From Datnioides undecimradiatus (Eukaryota; Chordata; Actinopteri; Lobotiformes; Datnioididae), in contig WARS01000013.1 of the NCBI GenBank assembly GCA_008933995.1, positions 13,581,806 through 13,645,805 on the forward strand: DNA of 64,000 nucleotides. The letters are read 5' to 3'. Positions 36,590-49,446 of the stretch are shown in pieces. Positions within the stretch are counted from its first letter, which is position 1, and each line of letters opens with the position of its first letter. Made by a program: the position numbers and the translations under genes. The notes beneath the pieces were generated by a model that saw nothing but the letters and a program-made list of their open reading frames with translations, ran no database searches and was not told where the DNA came from.

Positions 36590-38550
36590 GGTGGAGTGAG
36601 TGAGAGTGAGAGAGAGATGAAACTGCAGAGACAGCACACTCGCTCATTAACTCCCTTGGCATGTTCATTCTGTCTTCGTGTTTGTGCGCTTGCAGATGAG
36701 CTCTGTGTTTGTGAGGACATGCTCAGCCATGCACAACACAGTGGCAGCAAACAGGATTCAGTCTACACTCTCTGTTTCTTTGATATTACATCTGCTTACA
36801 ACCACACTATAAAAATCTGACTTAACTAAAAATCCATATACACAATGTAAATGTTCCTGTTTGTTATAAGGCAATACAAATGGGTTTTATGTCATATTTG
36901 ATCATATAGTATAATCTTAGGCGAACTATCCATTTTTTCCTCTCTGCGTTTTGACTTCCTTTAATATCAGTAAAAAGCTGTCTCTACCTTCCTTGTATCG
37001 CGGTCAATACATGGTAACAGTGGTAAATGCTATTCAGCTGACAAACTGTTACCGTTTCCAGAAAGATGTGAAAAGAATTGCAGGAATAGTGTTGCAAGGG
37101 GACTCTTTCCTCTCCTCTCCACATATACAGTACTGAATTGTGCAGAAAACACTGGATGCACAGCAAACGGGCGGTTAGTGTCAGGACTTCGATAGAAAAT
37201 CCATAGTTTCATTACAGGCCCAGTGGTATGAATGTGGCCGGGAGGCGACCAAAGCTCTATCATGGGCCCTACGGGAGCCAAAATGGCTGCATTTAGTGAT
37301 GCAGTGGAGTGAAGAGGAGGCAAGAGGGTCAAGGCTGCCGCTGGGAATGAAGTGTGTTAGAGAGAAGCAGCCAGATAAAGTTCATGTGCAGTAACTGGCA
37401 CAGATGCAATTGTAGTCTACTCACCTTCTCTGAGACTGCTGCCACAACATCTTTGTGCAAGCGTGTCAAGGACCTCGCAACAGGAAATGACATCAGCGCT
37501 GTGGGTCACAACATAATGCCATTTATTACAAAGAATTTTTAGACGCTTTCCTATTGAGTTTGTATAATATATGCACAGTGATTTCTGATTTTTGTCACAC
37601 TGAAGTATACTGAACATGCACTTCTGCTTTGAACTGTCAATTCTGACTTGTCAATATAAAATCAACTGTTAAACTCACCGCACAGAGGTTCCTGTGTTTA
37701 ACTAACAACAAATAGCTTTTTCTTGTATGCAAACATCTTCATACTTTTCCATCACTAAAAATCAAGGAGGGCATTGAAGCCACTCAGAGTTATTGGAAAT
37801 GGCCTGAGGTGAGTTAATCTGGGGGAAGGTAGCACTCGGGAGCTCCTGGCCATTGTTCGTCCCGCTGGGTGATTAGAGTTAAGAGGCAGGCTTTAAGGGA
37901 AATTAGCTTTCGATTGGGCCTTCTGATAAAGAGGTGGGATTGTAATTGTTAGTGACCTCCAGGACCAGAAAGTAAAGATCAGGTGAGACATATTGTCCAC
38001 AGTAATGTGGATTGATTTGAAAATGTTGCTTATTCGCTGAAACTTCTCTGTTGGCACAATGCTTAAACAGCTGAAGGATGCTTAAGTCTCTTCTTTCAGT
38101 GGCTTCTGGCGTGCAACAAAATAGTGTGCTACAACTGAGGCATAGTTGTTTCTATAGTTTTATATGATTGTTTTAAAAGTGTGGATTAGTTCCAAGATTA
38201 TGCAAACAGTTCTCAGTCTGTACTTTATATGTTTTATACTTTTTATTTCTATTTCATCACCCATGTTTGTGCAGGCTTTATCATGTGGCTCACTAGCCTC
38301 TTGAGCGCCCTCTCATCATCATCCATTCCCTTATCCACCTACCCATCTACCCTTCCCCCCTACCCCTGCAGGGTCCCCTGATGAATTGACAGCTGTATTT
38401 TTGTCACACTTGTGCTTCCACGTGTACCTAACCAGATGATATAATGTCAGACCTTGGAAAAACAACCTGATTCCTCTGAGGAAGAGGCAAGTGAGGGATT
38501 ACAGGGGAGAGCTGTAGCAGAGGAGAAGGAGATGAGAGGAGAGGAGAGAT

Positions 38551-38551
<1 letters not shown>

Positions 38552-38599
<48 letters not shown>
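38552..38599. repeat. (AC)24 microsatellite
   Basis: An AC tract directly after a GA-rich stretch; a TG tract follows at about 38684-38708, giving an inverted AC/TG pair. Confidence 0.97.
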
Positions 38600-38601
<2 letters not shown>

Positions 38602-39187
38602 AATCAGACTGATTGCTTGCGGCTCTGACTCCTCTCATTGCATCATCTCTCTAATGCATTGGTCCTGCATCACTCTCTCCCGCTGTGTGTGTGTGTGTGT
38701 GTGTGTGTATGTATATGTGTGTGGCAGTTTAAAAATGCAGTGTCCTCAGTAGACTAGTAAAAGCCACAAGGGGCATGTCCTGATGTTATGAAACCTTGGA
38801 TGTTCACCAAAATGCGTGTTTGTGTGCTTGTTTACGGCTTTTGATTCACATCCAGTTAAGTCTGTAAATGTTAATATGTGCATACCATTCATCATTCGGA
38901 GCACATTTATATAGAGTCAATTTCATTAGCAGTCAAACCTGACTTGCATCTTTCAGTGAAACAGTTTGGGAATAAATAAAATAAATTGAGTATTGAATGA
39001 CTGGATGCGTGTTTAGATGGATGAAATAGTGAATATGCAGCATTCAGAATGCTTGAACAAGCTGTTCTTTTTGTTTTCAGGCATTACAAGATGCATATTT
39101 CTCAGTGCTGACTTAACTGACGTGCATGTTTTCTCCTACCCCTTAGTTATGACACTCTTTAGAGACACACACATTCACTCGGGCCCA

Positions 39188-39190
<3 letters not shown>

Positions 39191-39242
<52 letters not shown>
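39191..39242. repeat. (AC)26 microsatellite
   Basis: An uninterrupted 52-bp AC tract; interrupted TG-rich sequence follows at 39396-39450. Confidence 0.98.
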
Positions 39243-39246
<4 letters not shown>

Positions 39247-40626
39247 TCACACACCCTGTGACTTGTTCTTCATTCCCATCTCTTCTCCTCAGAGAGAGCG
39301 ATGGAGCCAGGAGCAATGCAAATTGGGTAAAATGTTCCGGAAAGTGGCTTTTCCCACTGGGACTTCTCAACTCCAGCTCTGAGTTAGCACTCTCTGTGTG
39401 TGATTGTGTGTGTGCATGTGTGTGATTGTGTGTGTGTGTGTGTGTGCATATGCATGCCTGTGAGTGTTTGTGCACCACAGTTCTTACTCTTGCGTCTGTG
39501 GGTGTGAGGAGGCCAATCGTTCTGCATGTGCTTGAAGGCGTGTATGCCTAAATGTGAAGGTGTATGTGTGTTCATCCCTCATCTCCCAGGCTGCTGTGGA
39601 CTACAGACCTGATCTTCCATGATTTTAGCTACAGAGGGAGAGAAGGAAAGCGCGTGTGTGTGTGTATAAGAAAAGTGATGGTGGAAATTGAGGGCACCTC
39701 TCTGTCAGACCTCAACAATTAGCAGCTAGAAAGGCTCGGCGAGCTGTTAATTTGACCCTCGGTATAGACGAGAGAGAGGGAGACAGCTGAAAGAGAAGGA
39801 GAGAAAGGGGGTGAAAGGGAGAGGAATGAGACAGAAGGGGGGAATATTGGTGATCCTGTGTTTTTTAGTGATGGTTCAGAGTTCTTCTGAGACTTACCAA
39901 CTCTGGGCAAGGCGATTATTTGTTGTCACTACAAGTAAGGCTTTCAGTCTTCACAGTGTGAGGCTGGGGACACACAGGAGGCAGCAGAGCAGCAACAGGG
40001 CAATTCCTGCACGAGTAGTAGCCTGAAATGTGTTTATCTGCTGTGGTCAAAAAGCAATTCAGCCTCTCTGCGTTTCTATAATTATGCTTTAAAGCTGATC
40101 TTTAAGTAAAGTCATTCGGGTTGCATTTTTTGGCACTTCCTCCCGTGTTTACCTGACTTTAGTCCCCAATGTGATGTTCAGAACTGGGCAAAGATCTCCC
40201 ATTGTTTCTCCTCTCGAATGAAAGCTAGCATTATCATCTGTAAGTGGCTAAACTTGAATGACTTTAAGAATTTCACTGCCAAAAAATATAAAAAAGAAAT
40301 AAATAAAAGCAAAACAATCCAAATAATCCAGCTGATGTTTAAATCAGTTTTTTTTGTTTCATTTGATGTAACAGATAAACTCGGAGAAGCTGACACTTTG
40401 AATGGCAGGGAAAAAAAAGTCTTTCATACGTTGCCAAGTTCCCTCATTTCTGAAGAACTGCATCACATGCCCTCTTGTGAGCGTGAATCAAGTTTACCTC
40501 CAGATGAACTCTGGGACTTGGTATGCTTTTCTGGCATTAGCCGTCGCTCCCACCATGTCCGTTGCGGGGGTTGTATTGTGCTGGTTTGAATTTATTGCCC
40601 TCTCTGCATGTGTGAGTGAGTGTATG

Positions 40627-40667
<41 letters not shown>

Positions 40668-41649
40668 CCAGTTGGGGCGGACATTGAAGCATTGCCCTTC
40701 CACAAATGGGCCATGGAAAACCTACAGGTTGGACCATCTGCCTCTTGCATGCGCGTGTTTGTGTGTGAGCGTGTATGTCTTGTGACTTTTTCTTTTCTGA
40801 ATGGAAAGGTATTGTCTATTCAAAGTTAGTGACTTGTCCAAAAGCAATTTACCCAAGCACACACAAACACACGCACACACGGACACACACACAAACAAAC
40901 AGAAGATTTACACACAACAACAGCAGATTTATGCAGAGGCTGACTCAACAAACTTGGCATCGGAAAACTTGGAGAATGCAGGCGAGGAAGACAATGGGGA
41001 CCGTGATATTTAGTTTTACTGGAAAGGATGCAAAGAGGAGGAAGAGGGAGAGAAGAAAGGCATGAAGGGAAACTTGGAAGAAGAGGCCCGAGAATGTGTC
41101 GGTCTCGGGAAGGCAGAACTGTAAATAGTTAATGGCTGGAGGGAGGAAATGATTCGGGAACGATAGGGAACAAAAACAAGGTTGTGTTAATGTATTTTTT
41201 GGAACAATATACAAACACAGTCTGTCTCCAGCTTCGATCGCTGAGCGAGCAAACATTACTGAAGGGATTTTCTGAGCCAAGTAAGTCAATTGCCTTTTGA
41301 AAATGCACAGTGTCATATCAGTATCAGCAATATTGCATCTAAAAGATGTGGGATACATTTTCATTGGCCTGTTATCTCAAGAGTCTGGCAAACGCAGCAA
41401 CATTAGACATATTTACATCAAATCCCTCCTTCCGCTCTCTCTATCTCCCCTGTGTTGTGTCCCTGGAGGGAACCACTAAAGTGTGTGTTTTTAAACGCAA
41501 GAGAGTTAAAAGAGCGAGCCACGCCATCTGTAACATGCTCATTTCTGGAAATAAGAATATAAGTCTAATTGAGCTTTTTAATTGTCCTCTAAATCCTGCT
41601 GAGCGCCCATGCTGCTGCTTAGTGGTGCACGTGTGCTTGTGTGTTTTTC

Positions 41650-41685
<36 letters not shown>

Positions 41686-41833
41686 TATGCACGCGTCCGG
41701 TCTGTTGGGACGTGAATGGTTCTGCTTTTAAGTGGAGAGAGTGAGCATGCAGGCTCCTTCTGGGTACACTGTGCTGTTACCCTTCAAGGAATCTATTAGC
41801 ATGCATCGTGTTTTTGGGTTTTTTTAAGTTTCG

Positions 41834-41883
<50 letters not shown>

Positions 41884-42155
41884 AAATGAATCAGGAAGCA
41901 GGGAGAAGTGAGACTGAGTAAGAGCACATCCATGCAGGGATTGGTGCGTCATCTTGGCTCTTTTGTTTTTTTGTCACTTTGAACCTATATTTGTGTGCGT
42001 TAACAACAGATTGATTGCCTTTTTGGCAGTTCAGTTCCTGCGTAACTCACTTCAATTTATTTACAAACTGTATGGAATCAACATCGACTCTGAGATGGAG
42101 TGGATATTTAATTTCTCTATGGCTTCAAGTCAAGTCAGCTGGAATAGAGTCATCA

Positions 42156-42167
42156 GTGTGTGTGTGT

Positions 42168-42199
<32 letters not shown>

Positions 42200-42200
42200 C
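42156..42200. repeat. Interrupted (GT)n microsatellite
   Basis: A GT tract broken by single GTCT units, near similar tracts at 41652-41682 and 41837-41873; all three have TG on the sense strand. Confidence 0.95.
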
Positions 42201-42867
42201 TGTATAATTAACACCACCTCCAATCAGGCCTTATCTCTTTGATTGCATGTTGGTGTAATTGTCTGTGTGTGTGTGTGTACGTGTGTGTGTTTGTGGCTGT
42301 TACACCATGTGTGAGAGAAAGTAATCTAGTGCAAAGGATTTCCTCCGTTTTCTATACGGACAACTTCCCCTGCTCATTCACACTTCCTGTTTCTGTCCTT
42401 GGGACAGTGGGACGGAGACGGGAGGAAGTAAAGGGGCAAGATAAGCTGATAGATTTTTGAGTGTGTGTGGGTGTGTGTGTGTGTGAGCGTGTGAGAGAGG
42501 CAGAAAGAGACACAATAAAGAGCACTTCTATAAAAAGCAATCTTGTGACAGTCCAGCGCGCTCAGCTGACTGTCTGGAAACTTTGCCGTGCTTTCTTCTC
42601 CTCTCGCCTATTTTGGTCCAGCGAAAGCCTTCTCACCAGTTTAGCATTTTCCGTGTGTGTGTCAAAGAGGTGGCGCACATTAACTCTAACCCAATATTCA
42701 CACGCTTCCACTGCTAGCAATTGATTTGAACCTTATTTTAAGGATGGTGCCCTGGAGAGAGAGACTGAGAGAGGGAGAGAGAGGGTTAGAAAACAGACTG
42801 AAGAGGACGAGGATTTAATGCTCGGTGACATGTGTCAGAAGCTACTTTTGTCAGGGAGATATACACA

Positions 42868-42900
<33 letters not shown>

Positions 42901-44536
42901 ACACAGATACTAGAGGCGTTTCCTCAGATGCTGATGGTGGCGCACAGTATTCTGATGCTAGTGCCATTTCTGGCGTGCAATGCCGTTGCACTGTCTTCGC
43001 TCTGTGTGTGAGTTGGAATAGTTTGTTTTGACTCTTCTGCACACCCCCATGGCAAAATTAAAGAGGAGTAAAGTTTGAGTGTTTTCAATAGTGAGTGATT
43101 CTGTTATGAGCCTCTGGTTTTGTTTTCTCTCAGTTCTTCCATCCCCCCTGTCCTTAATGTCTCCCTTTCTTCACCCTCTCTCCATACCTCACGTCCTCCC
43201 TGGCTGTCATAGAGGAAGCAGAGTTGACCCAGCTGGCCACCACTTTTGACTGACTCCGCTCTCTCTCTTTCTCTTTGTGTTTGCCTCCATCTCTCCGGCG
43301 CTCAAACAGACAAACTGCGCACACACATTATCTGTTAGTAATTGGCAGCCAGCAGCTTCTGATTTAAAAAGGTCTCACACTCATCACTCAGGCTTTCTCT
43401 CTTTTTCTCCTTCATCATTCCTCCTTTTATCCCTTCTTGGGTCTCTCTCTCTCTGTCCTTTGTCAACACTGCCCTTCTCTCTGTTTGTACCTTGAGCCTG
43501 TGGGACTGCTCTGAGTTCAGCTCTTTCAACACATTACAACATAATATTTTAGTTATGGCTTAGTTTACTGTAAATCATGCAAACACAGTTTCACCATGTG
43601 GGAAACAAATGCTTTTTAAAACGAAACAAAACAAAAAAAACACCTCACAGAAATGTACAAAGTTTCCACACATTCACTTCCTGGTTTTCCTGGTAACTTC
43701 CCCGTCAGTCTGGATGTTGCCAAATTGGCTCTTGCTAATTGTGTGACTGCCGCCCAGCTGTGGATGAACCCACAGAAACATGCAGCCAGTCCATTACAGC
43801 TTCTAATTGTCATAATTTGACAGGAATGTGGTTGAATGTGGGTGGGCTGTATCATCTGGATTGCTTTGGGTGTCAACCAGCTCCCATTCCCACCTCCTCC
43901 CCAGAGACTGCAGCTATTGGTCGGGGCCCCATTGTGTTACCATGGCTACAGGCCAAACCAGAGGCGGGGCATCTGTCCTCCACCTGGTCGTACCAGCTGC
44001 TCAGCCACTGCTGTGGCATTCCTCTGTGTGTGTGTGTGTGTATGTGTGTATGTGTGTGCTTGCGTGCATGTCTGTTTTTATGCCAACTCCATTGCAGGCA
44101 GACTGGCATGTGTATGTGCAGAGGAGTGTATTCCTGCATGTTTGTGCATACTGTACACTTCCTCAATCAGAGTCATTCTCTCTATCTGTGCCCTGTGTGA
44201 CCTTGCGGTTATGTAAGGCAGTGTGAAGTGGCTCTAGTTGAGCAGTGGAGGTATTAATAGACGTTATTTGAGTGCAGCACGCCAAGCTTGCAGCCCACAT
44301 ATAGAATCCTACGATGTGTCTACTCAGCTGAGCCCAGAGGATGGAAAACTGCACCCACTTTCTCGTTCACTGTACCCGTGGTTGCTTTCATCGACTAGAA
44401 TGTAGCGGGTGAGTGATTTATTACCCCTCAGCTCCACTCATTGGCAAGCAGACAACATCCGCTTCCTGGTTTTGTGTATTCAACTCTGCTCATTGGCTAA
44501 AGGGCAAGACATCATTTTAAGTGTTTTCATCCTCCT

Positions 44537-44587
44537 GCAATAGTATCCCTTCCTGTGGTACCTGTTTACAGGAAGGGATACTATTGC
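44537..44587. repeat. Perfect 20-bp inverted repeat with 11-nt spacer
   Basis: The left arm (44537-44556, beginning GCAATAGTATCC) is the exact reverse complement of the right arm (44568-44587, beginning ACAGGAAGGGAT). The spacer holds the 6-bp palindrome GGTACC. Pairing stops at once outside the arms, so it is a short isolated hairpin rather than a typical pre-microRNA fold. Confidence 0.97.
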
Positions 44588-45025
44588 CATTACCACAAAG
44601 ATGACATGATATCACTGTATAACTGGTCTTTTGTAATAGCTCATATAGACCTTTGTTTGGCTTACAGTTGGAGTTTTAAACTAAAACATCCATTGTTTGC
44701 TGGAGGAGATCATAAGTTAGCTGATCCAAACTGCTTAACACCAAAGAAAAGGGAAGGTCAGATCTTGAGCAATTATATTTCAAATTGTTTATAAAGAGTA
44801 GGCTAGGGTTAAAAAATGTCAAAAATGTATCTTCCTCATTTTTGTTTTCCACTGGCGTCAGTTGATGAGTAATCCCATGACTTTAAGGGATGAAATAGCG
44901 CTTGAGACTAGGTCATGTCTAGGCCTTAGTGTGCGCGCATGCACATGTGTATGGCTGGCACATCTGCGAAATGTCACCATGTATTCTCCACAGCTGTCCC
45001 TTTCCACTGTCTCTAACACACAAAT

Positions 45026-45060
<35 letters not shown>

Positions 45061-45247
45061 CATAAGTGGTGTAGTGCTGAGTGTATTTTAATAGGGTCCA
45101 GTTAGAGCTTTGTGTGGTCTCTTATTCCCTGTCCTCTCTCTGGATGACTTTAGCGGCTCAGTCTCTCATTCTCGTCCCCGCGTTGTTTAATTGTTTCACT
45201 GCAGCTTGTACTGAAGTTAGCCCTCTTTCACTTTCTCTTCCTCTCTC

Positions 45248-45284
<37 letters not shown>

Positions 45285-46441
45285 TGGAGAACAGCATTTT
45301 CTCTCTTTCTCTCTGTCCAGCCCAGCCTTTTGGCGCTTGAATCAGTCGTGCTCGTTGTATTTGGTGGGCAGCAGCCAAGACCATCCCTGTGGACCATTAC
45401 AGCACACTAGGAGTGCGGATTGAGCCAGCAGGGAGGGAGGGAAATAGGAACTTAGCTGCGAGATGGAGTGAGATATAAAAATGTAAAGAGGAGAAGAATG
45501 CTGAATGAACAACACAGAGATGAAGCGGTGGAAGAAAACGCGTTGAAAGAGCGGAGGGGAGGCGTGAAAGCCACGCTGCTCCGACTCTCACTTGTGTTCC
45601 TGTCAGTGGCAGTCTTCCCAGTTCTCCTTTTTCTCTCCTCCTCAGTTTCAGAGGTGGATTCCCGGCACCAGGCCCAAACCCAGGCCAGGGACTTTCCTTT
45701 GGATTGTCCCCAAAGAAGAGTTAGTAATCTGGACAAAGAAAGTGGGTGGCCACACCTGGGGATACAGCTGGGTGAGGAGAGGAAAACGGTGGTATTTTCT
45801 CCTGCCATCCTGCAGGGTCAGGCTTTAGGTTTCAGACAGAAACCAGTGTTGTCTTTGCTTGGGTGGAGAAGAGAAATGAGCCACTCGCACTGAAGGAAGT
45901 GAGTTAGTGAGTTCACATGTGCGAGTAAAAAGCCAAACTCTTAAAAAATGCTTTTAATCAGCACAATCGACAAACCACCTTCTTATTCCCCACTCTTCAC
46001 GGATTAGTGATTGTGTGAAGATGCTTGCGTAACAAAATAAACTTTCTCAAGTTTACCCTCAAGATCACACAGTAGAGACTTTAACATATTGTGACTTTTG
46101 AAATAGACACTCGCCCCCTGCTTGTCCATGTTCGGTGCATCATGAACTTAGACCTCATCCATTAGTCGATGTCTCTCCAACTCTGAGCGGAAGGTCTTAC
46201 ATTCAGTCTCATGCCAAGAAAAACAGAGTTCTGTCTCCTGGACAAGCACAAATAGAGTCCAGCCATGTTAAGCTAACAGCAGAAACCCCACCAGACCTAC
46301 AGATCACATACCACATCACCATTAAACTCAAAGGCATGGCACAGATTTTGGTGTTTTTGACTCAAACTCAAAGTTCATCCTCCTCACACTTTTTTCTGCC
46401 TCCCTAACAATTTCCTGTTATGTGGAACTGACACAGTGTAT

Positions 46442-46445
<4 letters not shown>

Positions 46446-46484
<39 letters not shown>

Positions 46485-46599
46485 CCTCTCTCTTCCGCCA
46501 TGACTGCACTGATTGTCTGATTGTTATGAGGTTGCTATGCCAATGTATTTCCAGCTCCCCCTTGACATATGGAGTGTGTTGGTGGATAAGACAAAACTG

Positions 46600-46631
<32 letters not shown>

Positions 46632-46704
46632 ATGTGTGAATAGGTGCACAGAGATGTTTTCACACATACAGTGGTATTAACATAGTTGTAGGGATACATC
46701 AATG

Positions 46705-46774
<70 letters not shown>

Positions 46775-46872
46775 AGTCCGTGAGGCAGGAGTGGATTGTG
46801 TTTATTGGAGGGCAGGATTAGGGCAGTCATGTCAGGAATGTTCCTCCTCCTCTCTTCTACAGTCACCAGGAG

Positions 46873-46912
<40 letters not shown>

Positions 46913-46931
46913 ATACATATATATATATATA
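46446..46931. repeat. Microsatellite cluster: (AC), (GA), (AC)30, (AC)18, (AT)
   Basis: Within 486 bp lie CA at 46446-46482, GA at 46606-46630, a 61-bp CA tract at 46713-46773, CA at 46874-46910 and a short AT run at 46916-46931. This is the densest cluster in the window. Confidence 0.97.
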
Positions 46932-47854
46932 TGTAGAGAGAGATACACACAGAGCTATCCCTCAGCCCAACCTCTGTTTCCCTGAGTTTGCACTTTTAAC
47001 CTCCACATATGGTGCATGATAGACTCTGGTGTGATATTGGCAACATACGGAGTGGTTATAGATCATCACAGCTTGATCCTGTTTGAGTTTGAATGATAAG
47101 TGACACAGAACTGAAATGAACATTAATTTAATGAGATAATCCTTTAAAGCCATGTTCACACTCGCAGTTAAATGGGAGACAGGTGAACTTTGACACCTGA
47201 ATTTGAGTCGCTTACGAAGGCCAAACTGTTGACAGTGCTGCTGTACTCCTTTTTGCTTTTATTGAACCTCTTCTGTTTGAGTATAAATTGATCCATGAGA
47301 GGGGAATGGTTTAAAGACCTCATTGTATGAATACAGGGGAGCTCATGGCACAGCAATAGAAAGAAGCTCAGAGAGCTATTTTGACTGACAGGCATGTTCC
47401 TGGCTTGCTAGCAATTTTGTTCACTGTACATAATTGTAAATGGGATGATTTAGGTGTATAACTAATGGTCAAAAAATACAAGACATCATTTGAGCTCATA
47501 AAAATGAAATCTCTGGACATTTTCTTTACTGTTTTCTGATGTTCTCTTGCCAAAATGATAAGAAAAACAAAAATGAAAACCAAGAAAAACAAAAAGGCAC
47601 GGTGTGAAGGAAGGATGGTGTGTATGTGTGTGTGCGTGCCTTAGGGTGGAGCAGTCCATCTTACTGGAACACTAAACATACAGGACTACGTTCTGAATAG
47701 TGTACCATGCTAGCAAGCTGCCACTCACTGATTAAACGCACACACACACACACACACACACGGCCAACCACTGCTGTAAATCGCCCTAAACCACGCTATA
47801 AAAGCTCATTTTAAACACCATCTGCATTCCTCGTTCTTTACAACTGCCAGGCAT

Positions 47855-47893
47855 TGTGTGTGCGCGTGTGTGCGTGCGCGTGTGTGCGTGCGC
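47855..47893. repeat. GTGC-rich alternating purine-pyrimidine tract with a 14-bp tandem repeat
   Basis: The unit GCGCGTGTGTGCGT occurs twice in tandem (47862-47875 and 47876-47889), followed by GCGC. The full 39 bp alternates purine and pyrimidine with many CG/GC steps, the sequence type most prone to Z-DNA. Confidence 0.9.
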
Positions 47894-48462
47894 CTGTGTG
47901 TTCTGTCATTACTTTTCTCCCCCTTAAACCTCCTCTCATTTAAGCCACCAAGCTTCCCATTGTTGCCCTTAACCTTTTTCTTTATTTAAAACATCTTCTG
48001 TGCCGCCAAATGACGATGTTGTGGTTCGCTGCCATTTTGTGCCCCGTGCTCATCTTGTTTACGTCAACTTTTCTCTTTCTGTTCGCTCTCAATGTTTCAT
48101 GGGTGTTTGTGGTGTGCGCAAGAGCTGAGTAAGGTTTTTACTTTTGTGCTTGTGCAATGGAAAGAAAGTGGAGGAAGACGCTGTCGAGAGAAAAGGTCCG
48201 AGGACTCAGAGAAAAAGAGGGGGATTACGACGGAAATAAAGTGTCAAAACAAAACTGAAGAGGAGGGGGAAAAGTTGAAGGTGAAGAAAACAGAGGTGCA
48301 TCGGGGAGCGGGTAGAGAGATAGAGAAATGAAAGGGGCGGAGGAGAGGCAGGCATTTGCGGCCAGGAATAGTTTGGCACACATTACACTGAGGTGTGGTT
48401 TTGGACTGGCTCCCATTAGCCTCTTGTGTTACATCTATTACAAACATCTGTATGTGCGCACA

Positions 48463-48466
<4 letters not shown>

Positions 48467-48522
<56 letters not shown>
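48467..48522. repeat. (CA)28 microsatellite
   Basis: A 56-bp CA tract; a CT run (48628-48650) and another CA tract (48728-48769) follow within 250 bp. Confidence 0.98.
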
Positions 48523-48528
<6 letters not shown>

Positions 48529-48726
48529 GTCTTACATGACAGCGCAGTCAAAACAGACCCACATGTTAACCACCATAGAATTCCTCCGCCATATTTCTGG
48601 TTCATCCCAAGAAAGATGGAAATCACTCATCTCTCTCTCTCTCTCTCTCTTTCCCTCTTTCTCTTTCCAAAAGATGCTATTAGAGGCACCACTGGCCATG
48701 TAATCACTTTGACTCTCCCACAGGAA

Positions 48727-48727
<1 letters not shown>

Positions 48728-48769
<42 letters not shown>
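48728..48769. repeat. (AC)21 microsatellite
   Basis: An uninterrupted AC tract. Confidence 0.97.
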
Positions 48770-48772
<3 letters not shown>

Positions 48773-49404
48773 CCTTGGTAATTACAGCTGAAGATTAGGT
48801 CCTATTCGCTGTAATCCTAGTGAATGGCTGATCTAGTCAGTAAATGGTGGGTCAAGCGGCGCTGCGTGGCGTCACATCACGAGTGTGAGTGTGTTTTATG
48901 GTCTTCATTTCTTCAAACTGTTAATTGATGCTTTTTTAATGTGACTGATTTAGATTAACTCTCCACACACAATTGCACCCTCGCATGTATTCACTGCACG
49001 CAAGCATCTCTGCTACACATGCAAATTGATAGACTGCCTCGCGCACTTTGTATGCACACACACTTTCCGTCACACAAACACCGCCTCCCCCACTGCCCCT
49101 CTCTCACACTACACAAACGCTGCACTCCCTCAGCTGATCTCTTCCTGTGTTTGTATGTGCTCCATTTCTCTCTTCAAAGCCACACGCGCACACATACACA
49201 CTCACTCCAAAGATGATAGCATCTGTCCACCTCATTGCATTTAGCACTCTTCCCAATCTTTGTTTAGCTTCCCACCTTCCTGTGTCTGATAAGGGCAGCA
49301 GCTTGTTAGCATGGCTTTCTCTTTTCCCTAGCAGCTCAAAGGGTCAGCACTGGCCCAAAGTGTGGGAATCATGTGCCAGGCTGCCGCTCTCTTATGCACA
49401 TGCA

Positions 49405-49446
<42 letters not shown>

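Noticed and set aside
44537-44587. The 20-bp hairpin as a microRNA precursor
   Set aside because: The stem ends after 20 bp with no lower stem, and it is perfectly paired with an 11-nt loop, unlike a normal 30-35 bp imperfect pre-miRNA stem. Small RNA reads could still overturn this.
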